DNA from: Profundibacter sp033851955
Lineage (GTDB): Bacteria > Pseudomonadota > Alphaproteobacteria > Rhodobacterales > Rhodobacteraceae
Length of the DNA stretch: 64,000 bases
Assembly (NCBI GenBank): GCA_033851955.1
Contig: JAWSVK010000014.1
Span: 124,001 to 188,000 of the forward strand
Direction of reading: 5' to 3'
The notes beneath the pieces are model-generated. The model was not told where the DNA came from. It was given only the letters and a program-made list of their open reading frames with translations, and searched no databases. The translations under genes were made by a program, and so were the position numbers. Positions 26,964-36,505 of the stretch are shown here, piece after piece. Positions within the stretch are counted from its first letter, which is position 1; every line of letters starts with the position of its first letter.

Positions 26964-27847
26964 GCGAGTCGCAATCCACGGACCAATCGCGCGACAACCT
27001 GCGCGGCATCGGCCTTATGGTTCTGTCGATGATTGGGTTTACAGGTGGCGACAGCTTCGTCAAATCCCTGTCCGAGGACCTGCCAGTTGGGCAAATCATA
27101 TTTTTCGTTGGCCTGTTTGGTGGGGTGGTCTTTGCCGCCCTGACCCGCGCAAAAGGCCATGCCATCTTGGCGCGTGACTTTTTCCTGTTTCCAGTCATGC
27201 TGCGAAACTTCAGCGAGATATTTGGCACGATTTGCTATCTTACGGCGCTTTCAAAGATCGATCTATCGCTGGCCTCATCAATCACCCAAGCCACCCCATT
27301 GGTGGTGACACTGGGGGCAGTATTTTTGCTAAAGGAACGGGTGCAATGGCGCCGTTGGAGCGCAATTATCGTTGGCTTCGTCGGGGTGTTGATTATCATC
27401 AGACCAGGCGGCAGTGACTTTGATCAGGCCTCGATCTGGGCAGTGTTTGGGATGATTGGCCTTGCGATGCGTGATCTGTCCAGCCGCATGGTGCCGGTTG
27501 AAATGCCAAACCTGCGCCTGTCGACCTATGGTATTTCGATGCTGATCCCTGCGGGTTTGTTCTTGATAGCTCTTGGCCAAACACCGCAAGCCATGAGCCT
27601 GACAAACTGGGTACAAATCATCAGCATGGTCGCCTTTACGGTGGTGGGCTATTGGGCGATCACTGCGGCCATGCGGCTGGGCGATGTTTCGGTCGTGGCA
27701 CCGTTTCGTTACACACGGATCATTTTCGCATTGATCGTCGGTGCAATCGTGTTTGGCGAGCGCCCCGACATGTGGACCCTGGTCGGCGTCGCCATCACCA
27801 TCGCGGCGGGGCTATATGCATTTTTACGCGAGCAACGTCGCGCTTAA
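26960..27847 (+). CDS. EamA/DMT family transporter coupled to mur
   Basis: A 295-residue inner-membrane protein with about ten helices in two EamA repeats (GLMVLSMIGFTGGDSFVKSL at the start, an ITQATPLVVTLGAVFLLKER segment midway). The GTG start overlaps the mur stop by four bases, so the pair is translationally coupled. The substrate is unknown. The stop overlaps the convergent Hint gene stop (shared TTAA). Confidence 0.85.
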   Translation: MSESQSTDQSRDNLRGIGLMVLSMIGFTGGDSFVKSLSEDLPVGQIIFFVGLFGGVVFAALTRAKGHAILARDFFLFPVMLRNFSEIFGTICYLTALSKIDLSLASSITQATPLVVTLGAVFLLKERVQWRRWSAIIVGFVGVLIIIRPGGSDFDQASIWAVFGMIGLAMRDLSSRMVPVEMPNLRLSTYGISMLIPAGLFLIALGQTPQAMSLTNWVQIISMVAFTVVGYWAITAAMRLGDVSVVAPFRYTRIIFALIVGAIVFGERPDMWTLVGVAITIAAGLYAFLREQRRA

Positions 27848-28935
27848 TTTATCGAACCTTCCTGATAAATCTGATGACCATTTTTCAAATGACGTTCCAA
27901 CAGGCGGATCGGCCGTTTGCCGGTTACAAATAGGCGCGCTGGGGACGGCGGACCAGCCCCCTGCGCCAAGCTGGGGAACAGGGCAAATATTTCCGCTCTG
28001 GTGGCTGCATCCATCGATTTTAGTACTTGTGGCCCTGTATAAAAGCTCTCGGTGGCGGCGCCTTCGGAGAAAACAATTTCATGGTGATCAAACAGAAAAT
28101 GCCAATAGGTGACATATGCATTGCTTTCATCCACAATTACGCTCGGCATTCCCAGTAATTTTTTGGCTGGCAGCAAGACCTCAAAACAGCCGAACATCCG
28201 CCGCGCAATTTTTGAACGCACCAGTATCCGGTGCTGCGGCGACACCCATAAGTCGCGTGTAGGTAGCCCCTGCCCCAAGGCCCCAGCCATTATTTTGATT
28301 GGGGCCAATCGCCCGATCGCACGCACCCGCTTTGCTCCGATCCATCGAATTGGCTGATATCCGTGATCCATTGTGCAAACCTTGTCACCGACCGACAGTT
28401 TTTCAATTTTTTTCAGTCCCAATTTGGTGGCAATCAAAGTGCCCGTAACAAAGCAGGTGATAAAGGCGTCCTGCTCAAGGTTTGCTTGAACGCCGCTGTA
28501 TCCATCACCGCTGACTGCACCAAGCTCGATCGACACGATCGGATGGTCATTCAGCACATCATTGTCGGCATGGAGTTCAATATGCGGGGCCAAAAACACC
28601 CGCCCCAGCGCGTCTTGGAACACCAGCATCGTGGTCAAGGCGGTTGTGCCATCAGAATAGGTGACCGTGACGTCATACTGCACTTCACTGTCTAACCCGG
28701 AAGAAACCCCACCGTAGGTTAGGTCATCTTCAAAGCCGAGCAGGTCATTCGATTCGATAGTCCCGTCACCGTTGCTGTCAGTGAGGGTAAGCAACTCAAT
28801 ATTGTCATAAAGCGGGTCAGCAACCGATCCAAAGATTAAGCCGACCAAATCATTGGCATACTCGGTATCATAATCCAGCTCCAAAGGATCTAAATCATAT
28901 GTTGTTCCGAGATAAAACGCCTCGATGGTTGGCAT
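27844..28935 (-). CDS. Hint-domain protein with EF-hand-like loop
   Basis: A 363-residue protein. Residues 53-64 read DSNGDGTIESND, a complete DxNxDGxIxxxD calcium-binding loop of EF-hand/dockerin type. From Cys161 (ITCFVTGTLIAT) a Hedgehog/intein (Hint) domain follows, with GLKKIEKLSVGDKVCTMDHG and the late DHHEIVFSEGAATESFYTG block. Rhodobacterales carry many such proteins, often secreted and self-cleaving at the Cys. No signal peptide is visible. Self-cleavage is expected from the family, not shown. Confidence 0.82.
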   Translation of the reverse strand: MPTIEAFYLGTTYDLDPLELDYDTEYANDLVGLIFGSVADPLYDNIELLTLTDSNGDGTIESNDLLGFEDDLTYGGVSSGLDSEVQYDVTVTYSDGTTALTTMLVFQDALGRVFLAPHIELHADNDVLNDHPIVSIELGAVSGDGYSGVQANLEQDAFITCFVTGTLIATKLGLKKIEKLSVGDKVCTMDHGYQPIRWIGAKRVRAIGRLAPIKIMAGALGQGLPTRDLWVSPQHRILVRSKIARRMFGCFEVLLPAKKLLGMPSVIVDESNAYVTYWHFLFDHHEIVFSEGAATESFYTGPQVLKSMDAATRAEIFALFPSLAQGAGPPSPARLFVTGKRPIRLLERHLKNGHQIYQEGSIN

Positions 28936-29134
28936 TGGGGACTCCGGTTGGGCTAGGGCTAATCAGGTTAACCCGTTTAAACTCCTAAAAAATACCGTGA
29001 CACTCTTAAGAATTTGACGGTCCGTGCAATAATAACCAATACAAATTGATCAAAATTGCCCTCTTTCCTTGCGCCAATAAGCACAGTAAAACATGCTCGA
29101 CCTGAATACATTTATTCTCAAAAGGACCATCCCC

Positions 29135-30409
29135 ATGAGCACCATCATCGACATCTTCGCCCGCGAAATTCTGGACAGCCGTGGCAACCCGACCGTCGAG
29201 GTTGATGTGACGCTCGAGGACGGCACAATGGGCCGTGCTGCCGTGCCCTCGGGCGCGTCAACGGGGGCCTATGAGGCTGCTGAAAAACGCGACGGAGATA
29301 TGTCACGCTATCTGGGCAAGGGCGTTTTGGCGGCTGTTGCTGCGGTGAACGGTGAAATCGCCGAAGAACTGGTTGGCATGGACAGTGGCGAGCAAGAAGC
29401 CATCGATGCGATCATGTGCGAATTAGACGGCACACCGAACAAATCACGTCTGGGTGCAAACGCCATTTTGGGCGTCTCGCTGGCCGTCGCCCACGCCGCG
29501 GGCACCTATTCGGAACAGCCGTTGTACCGCTATGTTGGCGGCACCTCGGCCCGCATGTTGCCGGTGCCGATGATGAACATCATCAACGGTGGCGAGCACG
29601 CCGACAACCCGATCGACATCCAAGAATTCATGATCATGCCGGTATCGGCTGAAAACATCCGCGACGCCGTGCGTATGGGCGCCGAAGTGTTCCACACTCT
29701 AAAAGGTGAATTATCCGCCGCCGGCCTGTCCACAGGCATCGGCGACGAGGGCGGCTTTGCCCCGAACCTGTCCTCCACCCGTGACGCGCTGGACTTTATC
29801 CTGCGCTCAATCGAAAAAGCTGGCTACAAACCCGGCGAGGATATCTATCTGGCGCTGGATTGCGCCGCCACTGAATATTACGTCGATGGCAAATACGAGA
29901 TGAAAGGCGAAGGCAAATCGCTGACATCGCAAGAAAACGTCGCCTACCTGCAAGCGCTGGCCGCGGATTATCCGATCATCAGCATCGAAGACGGCATGTC
30001 CGAAGATGACTGGGACGGTTGGGTCGCGCTGAACGCTGCATTGGGCGACACGATCCAACTGGTTGGGGACGATTTGTTCGTGACCAACCCCGAGCGTCTG
30101 GCCACCGGCATCGAGAAAAAGGCCGCCAATTCATTGCTTGTTAAAGTCAATCAAATCGGCACGCTGTCTGAAACACTAAAGGCCGTTGATATGGCGCATC
30201 GTGCTGGCATGACCTGCGTGATGTCGCACCGTTCCGGCGAAACCGAAGACGCAACGATTGCTGATCTGGCTGTGGCCACCAACTGTGGTCAAATCAAAAC
30301 CGGCTCGCTTGCGCGCTCGGATAGGTTAGCAAAATATAACCAATTGATCCGGATCGAGGAAATGCTGGGCGAGACAGCTGAATACGCAGGGCGCTCGATT
30401 TTGAAATAG
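29135..30409 (+). CDS. eno: Enolase
   Basis: A 424-residue cytosolic enzyme converting 2-phosphoglycerate to phosphoenolpyruvate. It shows REILDSRGNPTVEVDV, PSGASTGAYEA, the catalytic-site GDEGGFAPNL, the metal ligands in SIEDGMSEDDW and GDDLFVTN, and SHRSGETEDATIADLAVA. The ATG at 29135 has AAAGGA upstream, and a longer in-frame reading has no support. Upstream bases 28936-29134 must hold its promoter. A TTGACG is visible at about 29018, but I cannot place a -10 with confidence. Confidence 0.97.
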   Translation: MSTIIDIFAREILDSRGNPTVEVDVTLEDGTMGRAAVPSGASTGAYEAAEKRDGDMSRYLGKGVLAAVAAVNGEIAEELVGMDSGEQEAIDAIMCELDGTPNKSRLGANAILGVSLAVAHAAGTYSEQPLYRYVGGTSARMLPVPMMNIINGGEHADNPIDIQEFMIMPVSAENIRDAVRMGAEVFHTLKGELSAAGLSTGIGDEGGFAPNLSSTRDALDFILRSIEKAGYKPGEDIYLALDCAATEYYVDGKYEMKGEGKSLTSQENVAYLQALAADYPIISIEDGMSEDDWDGWVALNAALGDTIQLVGDDLFVTNPERLATGIEKKAANSLLVKVNQIGTLSETLKAVDMAHRAGMTCVMSHRSGETEDATIADLAVATNCGQIKTGSLARSDRLAKYNQLIRIEEMLGETAEYAGRSILK

Positions 30410-30498
30410 CTTTTCGGGGTGGATGATTTGTGTTACAGTGATACAATTAGACACTCAAATTACCTGCCCCGAATTTATTCTATTCAATTGAGGAAATT

Positions 30499-31413
30499 AT
30501 GTACCGCCCTATTATTGCACTAACTTTATGCCTAAGCGCATGCACCCAACCCACGTCACAAACCACCAGAGCAGCAGATAATCTAAGGGTTCCTGAACCC
30601 TCGTGCCAGATGTCGTCGCAACCAATTTGCGCTTTTTTCAATGCGCCCCTGACGTTGCTGACCACCCCGATCAACCTGCTGTTGCGAAAGGCCACCTTTT
30701 ATCCGATGGCCCGTGATCTGCAATTCGTCGATTCTGAGAAAAAGACATGGGTCGCCCCAAAAGGCACCCTGACAGATGGGGCCTCCATTCCGCCCGTTTT
30801 CGTCGCCATGGTTGGCTCTCCTACCAGCAAAGAGTTTGTCAACGCGGCCGCCGTTCACGACGCCTATTGTGGTGTTGGCAACGCCGAACTGATCCAATAC
30901 CACTCTGAAACCTGGCAAGATGTGCATCGGATGTTTTACGACGCCCTAAGGGTTGGTGGAACCTCACCGCGAAAGGCAAAAACCATGTTTGCCGCCGTCT
31001 ATCTTGGCGGCCCGCGCTGGGAGCCACCACGCCTGACGAGTAACAAAAGCCAAAGAGCCAAAACCACCGGGGGATTGTTCAATCAGCAGGCCAGAAGCAA
31101 ATCAACGGATGAGCCACAACGCACCATCGACGGGCAATCCCTGCGCCTGCAAGGCATGTCAAATCAGCGGCTGCAACGTGAACTCCAAGCAGCGATCGAA
31201 TTTATCGACGCCAACAGACCCACTATTGCAGAGCTTGAGCGCTTTTTGATCGGTCGTGAGAGAATTTGGCGCGACACGCACAGGCCACAAAGGCCCCATG
31301 CGGATGACACCGGACCAACGCCTGCGCCGACACCCCCGAGCCCGACGCCTCCGAGCCCGACAACTCTTGCTATGGGACCAGCGCCCGGCCACATAGATTT
31401 ATCCAAACCATGA
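30499..31413 (+). CDS. DUF1353 lipoprotein with proline-rich tail
   Basis: A 304-residue protein. It begins with a lipoprotein signal (lipobox LSAC, Cys about residue 15). A DUF1353 domain follows at about residues 60-180: KGTLTDGASIPPVF, AAAVHDAYCG and MFYDALRVGGTS. A disordered C-terminal part ends in repeats of TPPSP. The function of DUF1353 is unknown to me, and it also occurs in phages. GAGGAAA precedes the ATG. The end overlaps the cupin gene as ATGA. Confidence 0.8.
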   Translation: MYRPIIALTLCLSACTQPTSQTTRAADNLRVPEPSCQMSSQPICAFFNAPLTLLTTPINLLLRKATFYPMARDLQFVDSEKKTWVAPKGTLTDGASIPPVFVAMVGSPTSKEFVNAAAVHDAYCGVGNAELIQYHSETWQDVHRMFYDALRVGGTSPRKAKTMFAAVYLGGPRWEPPRLTSNKSQRAKTTGGLFNQQARSKSTDEPQRTIDGQSLRLQGMSNQRLQRELQAAIEFIDANRPTIAELERFLIGRERIWRDTHRPQRPHADDTGPTPAPTPPSPTPPSPTTLAMGPAPGHIDLSKP

Positions 31414-31841
31414 GCCATGCCGACGCACTCATATCCAGACTAAATCTGGCACCCCACCCCGAAGGCGGACATTATCGCCAGACGTGGGTCGCGCCGTCAC
31501 AAAATGGTCAGCGTCCTGTCGGCACCTGCATCTACTTCCTGCTCAAGGCAGGCGAGTCGAGCCGCTGGCACCGCGTTGATGCTGCGGAAATCTGGCATTA
31601 CCACGCCGGCGCGCCGCTGATCCTCAGCATGTCAGAAACCGCGGCGGGCCCTGCCCGTGACCATGTGTTGGGGCCGGACGTGCTGGGCAATGAAACCCCG
31701 CAATTGATCGTGCCAACACACCACTGGCAAGCCGCCCGCAGCACAGGCGACTATACGTTGGTGAGCTGCACCGTATCGCCAGGTTTTAATTTTGAAGGCT
31801 TTGAGATGATGCCGCAAGGTGTTGAAATTCCGTACGATTAG
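31410..31841 (+). CDS. DUF985 cupin family protein
   Basis: A 143-residue cupin: LAPHPEGGHYRQTW at the N terminus, FLLKAGESSRWHRVDAAEIW with HYHAGAPL, and a second cupin motif around HHWQAARSTGDYTLVSCTVSPGF. The histidines suggest a metal site. The substrate is unknown. It is translationally coupled to the DUF1353 gene. Confidence 0.85.
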   Translation: MSHADALISRLNLAPHPEGGHYRQTWVAPSQNGQRPVGTCIYFLLKAGESSRWHRVDAAEIWHYHAGAPLILSMSETAAGPARDHVLGPDVLGNETPQLIVPTHHWQAARSTGDYTLVSCTVSPGFNFEGFEMMPQGVEIPYD

Positions 31842-31876
31842 GATTTTTTCCTTGAAACCCTCAGGGAAATTCCCAT

Positions 31877-32218
31877 TTGAAATCTATGAGCATTAGAAAA
31901 ATTCTCGCGCGCTTTGCCGAGACGTTCCTTGTGGCTGGCACCCTATTCGCTGTTAGTCAGAACATCAGCCTGTCAGTGCCAAAATCCCTTGGCTATCAAA
32001 GCGCGACGATATCAAGCGTTGGCTTTTCTGCAGGGCGCCTTTCGGCGGGCAGCTTTGTCACTGTCGATTTGATCGATGAAAACCAGATCGATGTGCCCAT
32101 AGACGCCAGATTTCGCGCAATCGAAATTGGCCAAAACGTCTGCGTTCATTCTGCTACCCAATGGTTTTTAACCAGCCTCACGCATCGTTTTGCCGCCGCT
32201 GAAAAATGCGCGGGTTAG
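31877..32218 (+). CDS. Hypothetical exported or membrane-anchored small protein
   Basis: A 113-residue protein not recognised. One hydrophobic N-terminal segment (FLVAGTLFAVSQNIS) could be a signal or anchor. The rest has no motif I know, and two cysteines lie near the C terminus. A TTG start at 31877 has AGGGAA eight bases upstream, and an ATG at 31886 is the alternative. Its stop overlaps the convergent anmK stop by four bases. Confidence 0.5.
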   Translation: MKSMSIRKILARFAETFLVAGTLFAVSQNISLSVPKSLGYQSATISSVGFSAGRLSAGSFVTVDLIDENQIDVPIDARFRAIEIGQNVCVHSATQWFLTSLTHRFAAAEKCAG

Positions 32219-33315
32219 ACGGCCGGTCGGCTCACCTTACCGCCGCCCACAGGGGCTGCAACGCCCGTGGTTGACGGGCAGGACGTCGCCATGCCGCGCA
32301 ACACCCGCACTGCCAGATAGGCAAATGCCTGCGCCTCGAGCATATCGCCATCCAACCCGACCTCTTCAACGGGTTGCACGGGGCAATCCAACAAGACCGA
32401 CAGCATCGCCATCACAGCCGCATTGTGACGTCCGCCACCCGTCACCAACACACGGCTTGGCGGGCTTGGGCAATGCTCCATCCCCTTGGCGACCGAGGCG
32501 GCTGCGATCGCCGTTAATGTGGCGCAAGCATCACTGTCACTGTGATCAGCGACCAATTCCAACACGTCCTCAAAATCGTTTCGATCCAGTGACTTGGGAG
32601 GCATTTTGTGGAAATATCCACGCTCCAGAAACGCCTCGACTAGCGGCTCATCCACAGCGCCCAGCAGGGCTAATTCGCCATTCTGATCATAGGCATGCCC
32701 CAACCGCGCCGCCACCAAATCATTGATCGGTGCATTGGCAGGGCCGGTGTCAAACGCCAGCAATGCGCCCGGCTGTTCTGGGGTTTCCTTGGTCGGATCC
32801 ACCCATGTCAAATTTCCCACACCACCCAGGTTTAAAAACACCACGGGGGCGACTGCCTTGATCCATTTGGCACAAGCGAAATGGTAAAACGGTGCCAGCG
32901 GCGCCCCCTGCCCGCCCATTTCAACGTCAGATGTTCGAAAGTCCCAAACCACTGGGGTGTTTAAAACTTCGGCCAAAACATTGGCGTCGCCCGCCTGATG
33001 GGTGCCTCGGCCCGCTGGATCATGCGCCAAGGTCTGACCATGAAAGCCAACCAGTTCAGCACCCTTAATCCCGTTCAACAATTCCGCATGGGCGGTTTCG
33101 ACCAACTCTGCCGCCGCTGCCACGCCCGCTTCCTGTGGCCATTGCCCAAGTGCCGCCCGGATCACCGTGCGCTCATCCTTACTAAAGGGCCGATAGCGAC
33201 CCTCGCCAAATTCAAAAATTGAAACTCCATCCGTGCGCAGCATCGCTGCGTCCACCCCATCCAGCGACGTGCCAGACATCGCGCCAAGCGCCCATATCGG
33301 TCCTGTTTTCAACAT
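32215..33315 (-). CDS. anmK: Anhydro-N-acetylmuramic acid kinase
   Basis: A 366-residue enzyme of peptidoglycan recycling that opens and phosphorylates 1,6-anhydro-MurNAc to MurNAc-6-phosphate. Seen: the N-terminal phosphate loop ALGAMSGTSLDGVD, VGFHGQTLAHDP, FLNLGGVGNLTW, AFDTGPANAPIND and VLVTGGGRHNAAVM. The ATG at 33315 is preceded by AAGGGAAA. It is divergent from tyrS. Confidence 0.94.
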   Translation of the reverse strand: MLKTGPIWALGAMSGTSLDGVDAAMLRTDGVSIFEFGEGRYRPFSKDERTVIRAALGQWPQEAGVAAAAELVETAHAELLNGIKGAELVGFHGQTLAHDPAGRGTHQAGDANVLAEVLNTPVVWDFRTSDVEMGGQGAPLAPFYHFACAKWIKAVAPVVFLNLGGVGNLTWVDPTKETPEQPGALLAFDTGPANAPINDLVAARLGHAYDQNGELALLGAVDEPLVEAFLERGYFHKMPPKSLDRNDFEDVLELVADHSDSDACATLTAIAAASVAKGMEHCPSPPSRVLVTGGGRHNAAVMAMLSVLLDCPVQPVEEVGLDGDMLEAQAFAYLAVRVLRGMATSCPSTTGVAAPVGGGKVSRPAV

Positions 33316-33384
33316 GCTCTTTCCCTTCAGCGCTCGCCCCGATATATCAGGGTCCAAAGCACATGAGAACGGATATTTATCAAG

Positions 33385-34638
33385 ATGACTTACCACGCCA
33401 AATCAGAATTCATGCGGGTGATGCTGGAACGCGGCTTTGTCGCCGATTGCACCGACTATCAGGCCCTTGACGAAGCCCTGATCAAAGGCGTCGTGCCAGC
33501 CTATATCGGCTTTGACGCCACCGCGAAATCCCTGCATGTGGGCAGCCTGATCCAAATCATGATGCTGCGTTGGTTGCAAAAAACCGGCCATAAACCGATT
33601 GTTTTGATGGGCGGCGGCACCACCAAGGTGGGTGATCCGTCTTTTCGCGCGGACGAGCGCCCGCTGCTGGATGATGATGCGATCAACGCCAACATCGCGG
33701 GCATCAAGGCCGTGTTCACAAATTACGTCAGCTTTGGCGACGCACCGACCGATGCCGAAATGGTCAACAACGCGGAATGGCTCGACGGATTGAACTACCT
33801 GTCGTTCTTGCGCGATATCGGGCGCCATTTCTCGGTCAACAGAATGCTGGCTTTTGAATCCGTGAAATCTCGGCTGGACCGCGAACAATCGTTGTCCTTC
33901 CTGGAGTTCAACTACATGATCCTGCAAGCCTATGATTTTCTTGAGCTAAACCGCCGCTATGGTTGCCTCTTGCAAATGGGCGGCTCTGACCAATGGGGCA
34001 ATATCGTCAACGGGATCGACCTGACCCGCCGCGTGCTGGACAACCAGATTTTCGGCCTCACCACGCCTTTGCTGGAAACTTCCGATGGCAAAAAGATGGG
34101 AAAATCCCTAGATGGCGCCGTCTGGTTGAACCCTGAAATGCGCAGCCCCTATGAGTTCTGGCAATTCTGGCGCAACACCACGGACGCCGATGTCGGACGG
34201 TTCCTGAAACTCTATACCGAACTGCCGATTGAAGAATGCGAGCAATTGGCAGCACTTGACGGTGCCGACATCAACGCCGCCAAAATCCGATTGGCAAATG
34301 AGGTCACAACCCTCGCCCATGGTGCCCAAGCCGCCAAAACCGCCGAAGCCACTGCCCGAGAAGTGTTCGAAAAAGGCGGCGTTGGCGACGATCTGCCGAC
34401 AATTGCACTCAGCTCTGAGGACATCGGCGATGGCATCTCCATCGTGCAACTCTTCGTAAAATCCGGCCTCTCAAAATCCGGCAAAGACGCCAAACGCCTG
34501 ATTTCAGAAAACGGGGCCAAAATGAACGACAAACCAGTCACCTCAGCCGGCCAAATGATTACAAGTAGCGACCTGAACCCACCTCTAAAACTCTCAGCAG
34601 GCAAAAAACGCCACGCACTGGTTACGCTCACCCCTTAG
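33385..34638 (+). CDS. tyrS: Tyrosyl-tRNA synthetase
   Basis: A 417-residue class I synthetase that charges tRNA-Tyr. A HIGH-type motif (SLHVGSL) follows YIGFDATAK near residues 46-60, and the tRNA/ATP loop KKMGKS is present. A C-terminal S4 RNA-binding domain follows (GLSKSGKDAKRLISENGAKM). Confidence 0.97.
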   Translation: MTYHAKSEFMRVMLERGFVADCTDYQALDEALIKGVVPAYIGFDATAKSLHVGSLIQIMMLRWLQKTGHKPIVLMGGGTTKVGDPSFRADERPLLDDDAINANIAGIKAVFTNYVSFGDAPTDAEMVNNAEWLDGLNYLSFLRDIGRHFSVNRMLAFESVKSRLDREQSLSFLEFNYMILQAYDFLELNRRYGCLLQMGGSDQWGNIVNGIDLTRRVLDNQIFGLTTPLLETSDGKKMGKSLDGAVWLNPEMRSPYEFWQFWRNTTDADVGRFLKLYTELPIEECEQLAALDGADINAAKIRLANEVTTLAHGAQAAKTAEATAREVFEKGGVGDDLPTIALSSEDIGDGISIVQLFVKSGLSKSGKDAKRLISENGAKMNDKPVTSAGQMITSSDLNPPLKLSAGKKRHALVTLTP

Positions 34639-34671
34639 CTTCTTCTTGCCCAAAATACCTCCGCCGGAGGC
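34639..34671 (+). repeat. Dispersed intergenic repeat, copy C, with hairpin
   Basis: CTTCTTCTTGCCCAAAATACC is followed by CCTCC-GCC-GGAGG (34658-34670), a small perfect stem. It lies immediately after the tyrS stop and resembles copies A and D in order and composition. It may serve as a 3' end signal. Confidence 0.5.
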
Positions 34672-34794
34672 TCCACCCTCTCGCCAAACGCAATGTGATT
34701 ATCACACCAAACCTTCGCCCCCATCGCCTCCCCCTTCAGGGGGCCAGTGTTTATTCGGGCGGGGGTTTTACCATCAACCAGCGCGTCAGCCCCT

Positions 34795-35772
34795 TTAAGG
34801 CAACATCCACTTCCCACGCGGGAAAAACGCGTGAAACGCAAAGGCAAACATCACGTCATGGGCCACATCGCGCCCAGACCCGTCCTGCACACGAACCGTG
34901 CCAACGTCTTTACCATCCCCAATCCGCCCCGTGTCCAAGGCCGAGGCCTGCCCGGCAACCCAACTGATCACCAAACCGGCCTCACGCACTTCCGCCTCAG
35001 CGCTCAGCCTGCTCATCGGCCAAGCCCGTTTTCCAACCCGCACCACCCGCATCAGTGGCGGGATGCCATGCGGCGGCAACTCGCCGCCATATAAAAAGGG
35101 CCGCGCAGAGCTGTCGTAGCTGACATAAGGATTGCGGCCATATGAACGTCCCCAATCCGGCTCGTCCATCACCAACCCGTCTGGATTGCGTGCCTTAAAC
35201 TCGGCCCAGCTCTCCATCCAACTGGGCAATTGCTTCAACACTTCCCCCTTATGTGCACCGACAATTCCAGTGCCGATCGCTTGTTGCCACCAGCTCTCGG
35301 TTTCAACATCATACATCACCATGTCCGAATTGCGCAGCTTGCCCGACACCCCGAACTGGCGCAGTTTGCCACCAACGCGGCGATCAAACACCATGCCTGA
35401 ATTACAAAGCGGGCAAAACGTCACCGCGATCGGCACGCCGCCGACCTTGTCATTCACTATTTCATGCCACGTCAAATACCGGATCGGATAGGCCCGCGGC
35501 ACCTGCCCCTTGATTTCTACCGTAATCACAGGCTCGCGCGGCTCGATCCGTGTTTCCGAGGCCACGTTGCGAAATTGAGGGTCAGACAGCGCCGGAATGC
35601 CGTCCTTGGGCGGGCCACCGGATAGGATTTCACTCCAGTCGGTCACTGAACTGCGGCTGAAATCAGTCTTGGGCCACTCGGATTTCCAGCGTTCAGGGTT
35701 CGCAGCAACTGAGGTGGCAAACACAGCCACAAGGCTCGCGATCAAGGGGAATATTCGCAAAGAACGTCGCAT
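34795..35772 (-). CDS. DUF3179 domain secreted protein
   Basis: A 325-residue protein with a signal peptide (MRRSLRIFPLIASLVAVFAT, cleavage near VAAN). A DUF3179 domain follows: ARAYPIRYLTWHEIVND-like segment, TFCPLCNSGMVFDRR with a CPLC pair, and QQAIGTGIVGAHKGEVL. The function is unknown. The ATG at 35772 is preceded by AAAAGGATC, and an upstream extension is unlikely. The gap before tyrS holds repeat copy C and a C5/G5 hairpin at about 34729-34743. Confidence 0.85.
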   Translation of the reverse strand: MRRSLRIFPLIASLVAVFATSVAANPERWKSEWPKTDFSRSSVTDWSEILSGGPPKDGIPALSDPQFRNVASETRIEPREPVITVEIKGQVPRAYPIRYLTWHEIVNDKVGGVPIAVTFCPLCNSGMVFDRRVGGKLRQFGVSGKLRNSDMVMYDVETESWWQQAIGTGIVGAHKGEVLKQLPSWMESWAEFKARNPDGLVMDEPDWGRSYGRNPYVSYDSSARPFLYGGELPPHGIPPLMRVVRVGKRAWPMSRLSAEAEVREAGLVISWVAGQASALDTGRIGDGKDVGTVRVQDGSGRDVAHDVMFAFAFHAFFPRGKWMLP

Positions 35773-35890
35773 CTCAGATCCTTTTCGGTTTAAGACCCAA
35801 AGGATGGCAGAACAGGCTTCGCGAAAATAGCCCTGCTCACGACAGAGTGATAGGAGTGCTTTGGGGCGCAGCTGGCCGCGCCCCATAACC

Positions 35891-36505
35891 TTATTCGTTG
35901 GTGACGGTGACTTTCACCATATAGTCAGGATCATCAACCGCACCTTTGGCGGCGGAATTGCCCAGCTTGATGTTGTAAAGCGTCTCCAACCCTTCGGTGA
36001 CTTGACCAAACACGGTGTAGTCGCCGTTCAAATGCTTGGCGGGTGCCAACACAATAAAGAACTGACTGTTGGCCGAATTTGGATTGGAAGAGCGTGCCGC
36101 CCCCACCGTGCCCAGCTTAAACGGGACATTGGAATACTCGGCGTCCAAATCAGGCAGTGCCGAGGCGCCCATGCCGGCTTTGGCATTGTCACCACCGCGC
36201 ACGCCGAACTGAACGTCACCGGTTTGCGCCATAAAGCCATCAATCACGCGGTGAAAGATCACATCATCATAGGCGCCGGATTTGGCCAGCGCGATCACGC
36301 GCTCCACGTGTTTGGGCGCAACATTGGGCAGCAGATCAATCACAATCGTGCCACTGTGGCTGCCGCCAACCTCAATCACCAGATTGGGGCTGGGCGTGTC
36401 ATCGTTCAAGACTTGCTGGTCGGCACCATCATAGATGAAAAATGCCGCCCAGATCGCCGCGCCCAATGCCGCAACCGTAATCGGCAACCAGAGCGTTTTA
36501 AGCAT
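35891..36505 (-). CDS. Cyclophilin-type peptidyl-prolyl isomerase, membrane-anchored
   Basis: A 204-residue cyclophilin with one N-terminal hydrophobic anchor (LWLPITVAALGAAIWAAFFI). The catalytic domain shows VIFHRVIDGFMAQTGD (active-site Arg) and SANSQFFI. It should fold proteins in the periplasm. The ATG at 36505 overlaps the end of the upstream cyclophilin gene by eight bases, and a TTG at 36514 is possible. Confidence 0.9.
   Translation of the reverse strand: MLKTLWLPITVAALGAAIWAAFFIYDGADQQVLNDDTPSPNLVIEVGGSHSGTIVIDLLPNVAPKHVERVIALAKSGAYDDVIFHRVIDGFMAQTGDVQFGVRGGDNAKAGMGASALPDLDAEYSNVPFKLGTVGAARSSNPNSANSQFFIVLAPAKHLNGDYTVFGQVTEGLETLYNIKLGNSAAKGAVDDPDYMVKVTVTNE

Noticed and set aside
34635..34847. 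70-residue open frame after tyrS on the minus strand
   Set aside because: It lies over repeat copy C and a C5/G5 hairpin, has no family resemblance and is probably a translation of intergenic repeat.
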